From positions 29,655,900 through 29,719,899 of the forward strand of contig NC_081546.1 of NCBI RefSeq assembly GCF_901000735.1: a stretch of 64,000 nucleotides of DNA, in the 5' to 3' direction. The translations under genes were made by a program, and so were the position numbers. Position 1 is the first letter of the stretch. Every line of letters begins with the position of its first letter. Positions 20,501 to 29,209 of the stretch are shown one piece after another. Source of the stretch: Corylus avellana. Taxonomy: Eukaryota > Streptophyta > Magnoliopsida > Fagales > Betulaceae. A model generated the notes under the pieces. It saw nothing but the letters and a program-made list of their open reading frames with translations. It had not been told where the DNA came from and did no database searches.

Positions 20501-21048
20501 TTCATCTTCTGTCATTACTGAGTTCATCCATGCTTCACTGATTTTTCTATCCAGTTTAGAATGTTGTCGTACGTATAGATCTTTTAAGGCAGGGGAAAAT
20601 GTAGATCATGCATGTATGATGTATGCATCATTATTTACAAAATGAAGTTTCTATCCAGAGGAAGCTGTAGGATAATTGTTCATCTACCTAGCTCTGTTCA
20701 ACACTATGAAATCCAAAATGCATAGTCAACCTAGTTCTGTTTTGTAGTATATATATGCTTCTTGTGCTTCATTTGTTATAAAAGAGAGAACCACTTGATA
20801 TTTTAAGCTCATTTGTAAATTAATTGGATTGTTTTTTTTTTCTTATTGCTTATTTGTTACAGATTGATATATCATGCATGGGGCAGCAGTTGTTGCATAC
20901 ACAAAGCTTGAAGCAAGTAAGAGATGCTGTTTGGCTGCCTAGATTGTTAGAATCTGTAGATTCAACTAAATCGTTTGAAGACTCTAATGATGGGTCTACA
21001 CAACATTTGATGTCTTTGCATTATAGCAGACGATGCGAATTGGACTGA
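17592..21048 (+). CDS. LAX2: LAX PANICLE 2-like RAWUL-domain protein (4 exons)
   Basis: Exons 17592-18118, 18497-18544, 18715-18787 and 20863-21048 join in frame to 277 aa; all introns are GT-AG. An in-frame ATG at 17577 would add 5 residues. The N-terminal half is low complexity: Ser run, acidic patch, two Leu-Gly repeat tracts and a His/Asp-rich stretch (about residues 117-137). The conserved C-terminus has GFWFTLRS, PQIPKAYIRVK, VTVFMVKKYLVRKLGL, ISCMGQQLL, VRDAVW and HLMSLHYSRR. This is the ubiquitin-like RAWUL fold seen in rice LAX2 and its eudicot relatives. LAX2-type proteins are nuclear and act with bHLH partners in axillary meristem formation; that role is known for the family and only inferred here. 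There is no RING domain, which separates it from DRIP/Polycomb RING proteins. Intron 3 is 2.1 kb and holds tandem repeats. Confidence 0.8.
17685..17859 (+). repeat. Telomere-like TTAGGG tracts inside coding sequence
   Basis: Two in-frame runs of TTAGGG / TTTAGGG-like units (about 17685-17704 and 17817-17859), read as Leu-Gly repeats by the LAX2-like protein. The second run has about six units. Confidence 0.85.
19206..19502. repeat. Tandem repeat in LAX2-like intron 3
   Basis: A unit of about 112-118 bp (TATCATTTCTT, ATATATGAAA, AAATGTTACACATACT, GGGTGTTATATGTAATTTGT, AAGATCGAAGAGGG) is present about 2.5 times. The first copy is diverged and the last partial. Confidence 0.8.
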
Positions 21049-22473
21049 GATTCTCTTGGTTTATTCAATTCCTTTATTTGGGAGTAAGTTGTACATATAT
21101 GTATGCTTTATAATTAAGTAATGTATGTTTCGGATTCAGTCAAAATTGCTTTCTCTAGACTCCAACCCCATATTATTCAAATCTATGCATATATAGTCGA
21201 ACTTCTCAAACTACTCTAGACCTTCACATTACCCATCTGTTAGCTTTTTTTGATAGATGATATCTCATGTACGTGACTAATATAGTTATTATTTTTTTAC
21301 ACACATATATATATTAAAAAAATCTACCATGGCCTGGGCGTGGAGGAGTGGGTCTCTATTGCCAGAGACCTATGGCCTCCCCTTGCCAATTAAGAAGACC
21401 TCACGAGCAAGCCGTGGGTCTCTGGCCATTGAGAACTTTGACCGTGTGTCACCATGCCGGTGGTCTTCATGGTCAGAGTGTGGGTTTTCATGAAATCAGG
21501 ATAGAAATAGATAAATTTAATTATTTAATTATTATTTTAATATTTTTTTCACATGAAATATTTAATTTAAATGAATGGTCATTTGATGGAGTCAAAGTTT
21601 GAATTTAAGACATTTGACTCGGTTATTATATTAAATCACCACTTGTCCAAAAAATTTAACTGATAGGAAAAGATAAATTTAATTACATAATTATTATTTT
21701 AACACTATTAAAACCAAAGTAACTAAAAATATCATAACATAATTTAGTGCAATGATGTCAACGTTCATCGTCATAGAATATCAAGTCTAGAAGAATCACT
21801 GGGCTGTTTCTGTGGCTTGAAACTGTAGCAAGATTTGATTGATGTGTAAAAAAAATAAGAATGTTTGATATGATAAAATAAAAAAAATTTGTTTTGTAGT
21901 AATTTATTTATTTATTTAAATAATAGTAAAACGTGATTGATGTGATGTAAAAAATAAGAATGTTGGAGTTATATAAATTTTAGATGCTGAAACTTTTTTA
22001 TTTTTTTGGTTCATTGGCAAACAACCCCAAAGGCAATAACATCAAATATAAATAACTTAGGTCTTTAAGATCAATCCAAAGGCAATATATCAAATATAAA
22101 TAACTTAGGTCTTTAAGATCAATCCTCAAGGATCCCCATGAAAGATTATGTACCACCACCACAAGCAGTAGGAAAGAAAAGTCCTCTTCTCGATGATGAG
22201 CTTCCATGTAGACGACCATCTCTGGACCTGCCACGAAGATTAGCCTAGCCGGCCAGATCGTCCATTAATATCCTCTTGCGCGGCCCCCCATGTACCATGC
22301 TCTAAAAATTAATGGATATGTTTTACAGGTGAAAAGACAACTTAGTAAGCAATATATATATTAAATTCATGCTTAACAACTTACAAAGCCTTCTCACTTT
22401 ATGGCATTGGCAGCGACAATTTTCCAATTCTTTTAATAACATATTATTTATTCTCACCGCCAAGGCACAATAT
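21049..22473. other. Intergenic, no gene seen
   Basis: 3' flank of the LAX2-like gene followed by AT-rich DNA. 21340-21490 is a GC-richer patch without recognisable coding. A 'CAAATATAAATAACTTAGG' word is duplicated at about 22042-22110. No domain found. Confidence 0.5.
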
Positions 22474-22478
22474 GCAAT

Positions 22479-22520
22479 ATCATAATTAATCAATCTGGCA
22501 TCATAATTAATCAATCTGGC
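22479..22520. repeat. Two-copy 21-bp tandem repeat
   Basis: Two exact adjacent copies of a 21-bp unit, 22479-22499 and 22500-22520, starting ATCATAATTAATC. Confidence 0.9.
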
Positions 22521-22559
22521 TTATTTAAACGTACATAAACATCAATATTTAGTAAGTAA

Positions 22560-22757
22560 CATACTTACTAAATTTTGGGGTGTTGTTCTGTTTACGGTAT
22601 TTTGCCGTTTATTACAGTCTATTTTGGCCGTTTTGGATTGCTTAATGGGCCGAGTCATTTATTTGACTCATTCCCAACGCGTTTTCACTTGTGTTCATGT
22701 AATTCCCCTTCTCACCCCTCCCCCCCTCCTTTGAATTAAAAAAAAAAAAAAAAAAAA
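22560..22757 (+). mobile_element. Retroposon-like 3' tail with poly-A
   Basis: A GC-richer stretch (GGGCCGAGTCATTTATTTGA, CCCCTTCTCACCCCTCC) ends in a 20-base A run at 22738-22757, as a processed or LINE/SINE 3' end would. No family recognised and no target duplication found. Confidence 0.35.
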
Positions 22758-23460
22758 GTAACATACTTTAAGAACAATTATTTAAAGCATAATATATTTC
22801 TCATAAAGTAGTTATACTTGCTATATATTTTCACATATAGAAGAAAGTGGGTTTTCCACACAAGTGTTCACAAACAACTCTTGAAAGACTTCCACAAATC
22901 CTATATATGGAACACTTCCTCTCACTTTCTCTCTTTAAGGCCACGAGTGACACTAGGAATTCTTTTGAATTTTTGGTGAAAGTGACTTAGCTTTTTGTCT
23001 TGTATTTATAGTTGAATGGAGGGCTAGGCTTTAAAGTCTCATTTCGATCAAAGGGTGGGGGTATAGATAGTACCATAGTTGGCCAACCATATGTAGATGC
23101 ATTGAACATGGAATTTTCAATCATTAATTATTCTTCCAAAATATCTCTTATCCAAGTAACGTGTGACTTGTACTTATAATGGTGCAACTAAGGTACACTA
23201 GCTAATAGATAAAGTGAGCCCAAGACGGCCATTTTGGTTTTTTTGTTTGAAGTATTAATTTGGAGTTCTTTTGACCGAATTTCACCTCCTCAAAGTTTCA
23301 TGTCATAAAGTGATCACATTGCTCCTTAATTAACGACTCTAAAATGCAACCCAAATGATTCATAATCTTTGTGACATACTTAGAACACATATAATTCTTC
23401 AATGATATAATGTATTTTCATCATTATCATTATGTTTTATAATTAATTAAATAGGTTAAA
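22758..23460. other. Intergenic, no gene seen
   Basis: AT-rich sequence between the poly-A tail and peptide copy 3. It contains the distal 3' flank of that minus-strand copy. No ORF of interest. Confidence 0.5.
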
Positions 23461-23521
23461 TTTTTCGGGCATTACAGAGAGAGAGAGAGAAGGGTAAGGA
23501 ATTTTTACCGAATTCAAAATC

Positions 23522-23923
23522 TTAGGGCTCTTGCATTTTTTTCTTCATGCATTCTCTTATGCATTTTTTATATCTCGGCCTAATTTTGGGATCCTTACCC
23601 AACCTTTTTATATGCACTGTGGCCTCTTTCTCACAATCTTTCATGCATTCTCTTCTTACTTCTTCTAATCTTGAAATAATATGTTCTTTTTCCTTGGGAG
23701 TATTTATTGCAACAGAATTTTTTTTCCCTTGGGAGCATTTTGTGTGTTTGAACCATTCCTTCGAGATTTAGCATCATTATATGGAGAGAGGGAGATAATT
23801 GGAGGGGAATGTGGAAAATGAATGATAGAGGGAGGGTGATTGGGAGAGAGATAGAAATTCAACAAGGATAGCCAACACCACCATCATCATCAAAGCAAAT
23901 CTTTTCATAACCTTTTTAGTCAT
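23522..23923 (-). pseudogene. CX3C-X23-CX3C secreted peptide, copy 3 (frame-broken)
   Basis: Minus strand. The ATG at 23923 starts MTKKVMKRFALMMMVVLAIL, the family signal-peptide start; the more upstream ATG used by copies 1 and 2 has become GCG. A deletion shifts the Pro/Ser linker out of frame and a stop follows. The cysteine domain is fully open at the 3' end: LEEVRRECMKDC, 23 residues, CIREC, and the same KKKMQEP end as copy 1. It happens to lie in the same frame as the signal peptide, with the broken linker between. Linker remnants match copies 1 and 2 (NDAKSRRNGSNTQNAP). Confidence 0.6.
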
Positions 23924-23979
23924 AGCACCCGCCTCTCCTTTGAATTATCTTTGTTGTTTGGAAGTGTTGTATTATATCA

Positions 23980-24232
23980 TAATTTATAGCATCTGAACAA
24001 CAATTTACATGGCCAAATAGAGAAGTTTTAGTACTTGTAGTTTTCTTTCTTCTATTATTTTATCTATTTGTTTATTATTTTTTTCTTTTTGCCTTTTGGT
24101 TTTGGTTAAAGGCATGCAAGGTCAAGAGGTAATGTCACAACTAATAAATGTGAAAATATAAATTCTAATTTCTTCTTTTTCTAGTTTGAATTTTCGAAAA
24201 CATATACATGAAAGGCCAGATGTTGTCTCTTC
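23980..24232 (-). promoter_or_regulatory. Promoter region of peptide copy 3
   Basis: On the minus strand: GAAGAGACAACATCTGG near 24223, AGAATTTATATTTTCACATT near 24168, GTTGTGACATTACC. Then ACTACAAGTACTAAAAC near 24045, CTCTATTTGGCC, and GTTCAGATGCTATAAATTAT with a TATA box at about 23981-23990. The order and wording match the copy 2 promoter. Confidence 0.5.
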
Positions 24233-24243
24233 AAAAAGTCTAG

Positions 24244-24330
24244 AAAAGCGATGCGTCCTTTTCCCAGGACATAGAGAATTATAACAAGTGCATTAGTGAC
24301 TGCATGAAGAGAAGAATGCAAGAGCCCTAA
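24244..24330 (+). pseudogene. CX3C peptide, copy 4 (C-terminal fragment)
   Basis: Only the second half of the cysteine domain remains: SDASFSQDIENYNKCISDC followed by MKRRMQEP and stop. It abuts the distal end of the copy 3 promoter, in head-to-head orientation with copy 3, which suggests a rearrangement breakpoint near 24235. Confidence 0.65.
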
Positions 24331-24639
24331 GTGTTCTTGATCTAGCTACATCCATACACTACCTTCATCCACCAAAGAGCCTATCTAAGGGCGAGTGAGA
24401 AAATGCATGCACGTGAAGAAGATCGTCGAGCTTGGTTGCTTTGGAGAGGTTTTTCCATTTGATGTGTTTATTGATTTTCCACTTTGTAAAAATAATACTT
24501 GCGTTACGATTATAATATTTTTTCATTAAATATTTTTTTTTTTACTTTATGAATATTTATTGTTGATTGTTTGTTTTGGGGTTTGAACTTGGTCACATGT
24601 TCTAAAAGAACAGATTAAGAAGGAACCAAATTTAGTAAG

Positions 24640-25670
24640 TATGTCGCAGTCTCTATGCCATATCCTCAAAAGGATGTAGGTATAGTAGCATAACTCATTA
24701 TAGCTCTTATCATGCCTAAAAGAATTTCATTCCTTCTTTACTTTATGCCACACCATCTTACTAGGAGTGGTAAGTGTGATCAATTGGGATACAATCATAA
24801 CCTCTGCCAAGTAGTTCTTTAAAGTCCCCAACGAGGTATTCGTCACCTCGACTAGATCGAATGCCCTTTATGCATTTACCAAATTGTTTTTTCGGTTTCC
24901 GCCCGAAACCCTTTTAAACTTTTTAAAAACTTCATACTTTTGACGCATTAGGTATCCATAATCATATATAAAGTAATCATCAATGAAAGTAATGAAGTAC
25001 TTATAACCTCCTTGTGTCTGAACACTCATAAGACCACATACATCAATATTTACTAAGTCAAGCACATCATTGGCCCAACACCCTTTTGTTGAAATGATCT
25101 CTTGGTCATTTTACCCTCCAAGCAGGATTCACAAACCGGGAACTCATCAAGATCCAATAGGCCCAAGAGCACATCCTTGACCAGCCTTTGTATCCTACTT
25201 AAATTAATATGTCCAAGATGTAAGTGCCAACGATGTGCTTCGTTAGTAGAAGAAAACTTTTATCTTTAATCACCACTAAACATGTTTCAACTAAGAATGA
25301 AAAACATTTACCTTAGCACTTGAAAGTCACATACTTTGGACAATTTCTTTTTCAGTGCCCTATTTTGCCATAATGGAAACAATTTTCCTTTTGGTTTAGC
25401 CTTTTCTGGTTTGTTCTTGCTTGCCATCTTGTTTGGGAGCTAGATAATTTGAGCAATTTATCTTCCAATCCCCTGCTTCATCACAATGGAAACACTTTTC
25501 TTTGGGCTAAGCTTTTGCTGCTTTATCACCTGCTTTGTTCACTCTTGTGGCAACTTGTTTGCTAGCTAGTTTGGAACTAGATCTTCTCCTGATTCCTGCC
25601 TTTCGGATTAAAAGAAGGTGCTTGAGCCATATGCACACCAACCATGGCTTTCAAGACGAGATTGGAATTG
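24640..25670 (-). pseudogene. Ty1/copia gag-pol remnant
   Basis: Minus strand, several frames. From the 5' side: a gag tail (MVGVHMAQAP near 25630), a zinc-knuckle-like CFHCDEAGDWKINC (about 25445-25500, with the usual His replaced by Asp), the GAG-pre-integrase segment (LSRIQRLVKDVLLG and FPVCESCLEGKMTKRSF, about 25090-25205), then integrase core wording (LDLVNIDVCGLMS, GGYKYFITFIDDY, about 24945-25065) and a decayed downstream part. Protease is not visible and RT/RNase H are absent. No LTRs identified, and stops throughout. Confidence 0.8.
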
Positions 25671-25835
25671 CAAAATCTTATGAAATGGTGCAAAAACTGC
25701 TCACCAAATCGGCTAAATCGATAATTGAGCAAGGGTGAATTGGTCATTTTAGGGTGCAAACAAAAATACTGAGTGAATAGGTCCAAAAGCCACACAATAA
25801 GTCTTTTTATTTTTCGCCATACTAACTGGGTCCTC

Positions 25836-26645
25836 AAATCAATTAAAAAAGGTAGAGAGTGCGGCACAGCTGGAAGTTCTCCCCTCCCCCCTCCCTTCCC
25901 CGACTCTTTCCCCCCTTCTTTTTGCTTACCTTTTATTTTATTTTATTTTATTTTGTTATAGGCTCAAGCGCCACCGCACTCGGTGTGCTGTCCACCATTT
26001 TTGCCATGTCTTTTTTCGAGGCTAATGGGGCTCTTAGATCGGACTATTCAAAGCTCGATCTACGTCTCTCTGTTAGACCCACCTCGACACTTGCCCCTCC
26101 ACCGCACGCACCAGCCCTGTTCGCTTCCAATGACACCTGCCGCTTCTGATTCTGGCAATCTCGCGACGGATCATGACTCGTAAGCGCTTGCGCTTGGTTT
26201 TTTTGCGCTCTAACCAGAATCATCCAACAGCCTTCCTCGAGTGGTGTTTTGTGCCTTATCTTTATTTTTTCCTGTATTTTGTGTTCTTGGTTTGTTGGGT
26301 TGAGGATGTGAATAATTTCCTGGCTTGCGAATCTAGTAGGATGAGTTTCGGCAGGTAGATGTTGCTATCTTTGTATCAGATTAAGTCTGTATGGAGTAGG
26401 CATGTTGTTACAACTGAAGATTAGTCATGGGTTAGCGGATGTTGATGTCATAGATAGGTTATGAATGTAAGATTGTTATGTATGTATCTATGATGTTGTA
26501 ACCTTGTAGTTTCGGCTATGATTTTCTCAAAGCTTTATGCTCTACGTTGTAAAAACTTTATGCTCGTGATCATTCTTCAATTAATAAGACCAGAATGACT
26601 TTCCCTTAAAAAAAAAAAAAAAAAAAAAAAACAAATCAATTAAAA
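25836..26645 (+). mobile_element. Truncated LINE with 14-bp target duplication
   Basis: The insert 25850-26631 is flanked by exact CAAATCAATTAAAA (25836-25849 and 26632-26645) and ends in a 25-base A run. The 3' part (TTGGGTTGAGGATGTGAATA, GGGTTAGCGGATGTTGATGT, CTTTATGCTC) matches the LINE at 2522-3121. The 5' part (about 25860-26200) is CT/GC-rich and specific to this copy. No intact ORF. Confidence 0.8.
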
Positions 26646-26699
26646 GCAAATAAGTAATTGTGCGAGACAAAATAAAATGTACTGCTCAAACACAATAAA

Positions 26700-27395
26700 C
26701 TCTTTTTATAGAGAAATACTTTTTATCCTTCTTTCATCCATCTTCATTTTTTTTTTTTTTTTTATCATATTAACTATTGAATCCGTATGTAGATTCTATA
26801 AATTTAATGATAGTTTTTGTTAAAAAAAAAAAAAAAATGGAAAAACAGTCCCATAAACTATTAGTCATTTTCAATAAAACCCCATAAAGTGACATGTATG
26901 ACAGTTTGGGAATCAAACCATCAAATTGTGGCAAAAAGGCCACTTCTTGTTTGGATGAAAAAGTTGTCACATATATGCTCTGTCATTCAGCCTTTTTTTT
27001 TTTTTTTCAGAAAAAAAACTAACAATTATTCTAAATAGACAATTTTGTATTTTTGTGAATTTGCCGTCCAAAAAGGGAGCGGCTGAAACCACACCAAAGG
27101 CTGACCACCCCCGAAGGCCATGAGGGTGATTCCACCACCCCTAGACTGGCCCTCGACCCCACGTAAGGTGGCTGAGACACCCCCAACGCGAAACCACCCA
27201 TTTTTTGGCCATTGGAGGTGATTTGCCCACTCTTAGACCGACCTTGGGGGTGGTTGACAAATGGCTAAAATGAGGTAATCGGGCCATCCCATAATTTTTA
27301 TTTTTTTAGGATTTAGTTTTTTAATTAATATTTTATTATTTTAATTATTTTATGATATATGACATTTGTATATGACGACACGTGACATTCTGTTA
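26700..27395. repeat. Repeat DNA with CCACC-rich island
   Basis: Poly-T and poly-A tracts (26745-26763, 26822-26837, 26992-27008), then a GC-rich island at 27065-27290 with repeated CCACCCC / GGTGG words. Similar wording recurs inside the foldback that follows. No gene seen. Confidence 0.45.
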
Positions 27396-27528
27396 GTTTT
27401 GGCTAATGGAGATTTAGCTTGCATGCTGTTTTCCACTAAACAAAATTAGGTTTAAAAAATTAATAATAAAAAATATATTAAAACTTGAAAAATTATAAAA
27501 AAAATAATAATAATCAAAAAGCTAAAAG

Positions 27529-27559
<31 letters not shown>

Positions 27560-27965
27560 GTGGCCAATTGCCAAAGGAGGTGGCCGCCACCCCATTTTTG
27601 GCTAAGGTGGACGAACACCCCCATAGCCATGGGGTGGTCCGGCACCCCAAAAGCCAAAAAAAATAAAACCCAAAACAAAAACAGTTTGGGTTTTGGGGGT
27701 GGCCAGACCATCTAGGCCCGGCCACCTCCAAGGGCTTGGGGGTGGCCGAAACCACCCTAGGCCCTTGGGGGGGTTCAGCCACCTTCAAAACCCAAACTTT
27801 TATTTATTTATTTAATATTTTTAGCTTCTTAATTACTATTTTTTTATTTATAATTTTTTAAGTTTTAATATATTTTTTATTATTAATTTTTTAAACCTAA
27901 TTTTCAACGGTGAAAACGGTACTACAACATGCATGAGGTAATTTTCATTACCGCATGCAAGGCAG
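27396..27965. mobile_element. Foldback element with GGTGGCC core
   Basis: Inverted arms: 27407-27510 (GCATGCTGTTTTCC, AATTAGGTTTAAAAAATTAA, ATATATTAAAACTTG) and 27831-27965 (CAAGTTTTAATATA in inverted order, TTTTTTAAACCTAATTTTCA, CATGC). The centre (27545-27785) is a GC-rich block of repeated GGTGGCCG/CCACC words that generates overlapping spurious ORFs. Non-autonomous. Confidence 0.6.
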
Positions 27966-28229
27966 ATCCGGGTAATAGAACCTAACAGAGCCACTGAGGT
28001 ATTAAATTGGTCTTTTCTCATACGTCATCTACCATTTGTGTGATAGAATTTGAACCAGATGTGAGAAAAAATAAAAATATGTAAACCTAAGTACTAAAAA
28101 AAAAAGTAATTAACCCTTATAATTAACAAAATTTCAAGCATTTAATTTCCAAAATAAAAAAGTGATTTCAAATCCGGCGTTTTCTAAAAAATTTATCATA
28201 TATTTACCCAACTTTTATTCGCAAGAGCA
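27966..28229 (+). promoter_or_regulatory. Likely promoter region of PDR2
   Basis: AT-rich DNA between the foldback and the inferred 5' leader exon. No unambiguous TATA box. A purine-rich AGAGAAAGAGAAAAG stretch lies just before the leader. Confidence 0.3.
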
Positions 28230-28400
28230 GAGGAAATAAGAGAAAGAGAAAAGAAAGAATCTGCTATTCCTTTCTTGCAACTTCAGCTACTAAAGAAAAG
28301 TCCTTCACTCACAACCAGAACCGTCCGATCTAGGGATTCTGGATACCTCAGTCTCGCTTCTCCGATTGCGAGCTCGTCCAAGCGCCCGCGACGATCTCTG
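28230..28400 (+). other. Probable non-coding 5' leader exon of PDR2
   Basis: A GC-richer, CT/GA-mixed segment unlike its surroundings, ending GATCTCTGTCG at a GTTTGT donor (about 28401). It lies 0.8 kb before the coding start, as a leader exon would. There is no ATG-initiated frame of note. Inferred from composition and position only. Confidence 0.4.
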
Positions 28401-29209
28401 TCGGTTTGTTTCTAGGTTTCCTTGTTTGGACGTTCTGTTTTGTTCCTAAATTTACTTTTTGTGTTATTACTTTATTGTCTGAATTGAATTTTATCCATTT
28501 CTCTGTTCGGCTGCTGAGAATACTCGAGGAATTTATCGTTTCGAATACCTTAAAGAGTGTGTTGGTGTTTTGTGGTATTGTTAGTTTTTAATACAGGAAA
28601 GCAAATGGTTGAGAATATATTATGGATTGCCTTTGCGGCAGCGATTAATCAGGATGGAAATGGTTTAAATTTTTGAGATAATGATGTGTTTGTGTGAAGG
28701 ATAGAGGAAAAGATTATTAAGGCTGCGTTTGGTAGGAGAGAAAATTGGATGATGATGGAGTACCAATGTAGTAAAAAATACTGTAGAAATGGACAGTAGT
28801 AATTTTCGCATAAATTAAAACGGTAAGTTAAGGTTTCCTCGAAAAGCTGGCCCAAACTTGATTTGTATGCAAAGAAAGCAAAGGGCATGAACCTAGTGAA
28901 ACAAGAAATGTGGGTCTTTATGTTCTAATTAAGTAGTTTCAATCTCAATTGGAAAAGAAAAGAAACTCTATTCAACTAACCTTAATGGTTGGTTGTATCA
29001 AAGGAAAATTGAGTGCACTTCTCTACTCTTATTTCTTTTCTTTTCTTACACTTTCTTGGCACCAAATGGTGAATTACAGTGTATTATGCAATGAACAACG
29101 GGTGAAATTTTTTTATTTGTTTTCTTTTCCTGCACTTTCTTGGCACCAAACAGTACAATTTTGTCATCTTAACGCTCGTATCATTTATTTGTGGATAGAA
29201 GGTTGAGAG

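Noticed and set aside
27485..27788. Overlapping ORFs on both strands near 27.6 kb
   Set aside because: Generated by GGTGGCC arrays and homopolymers inside a foldback, with no conserved domain.
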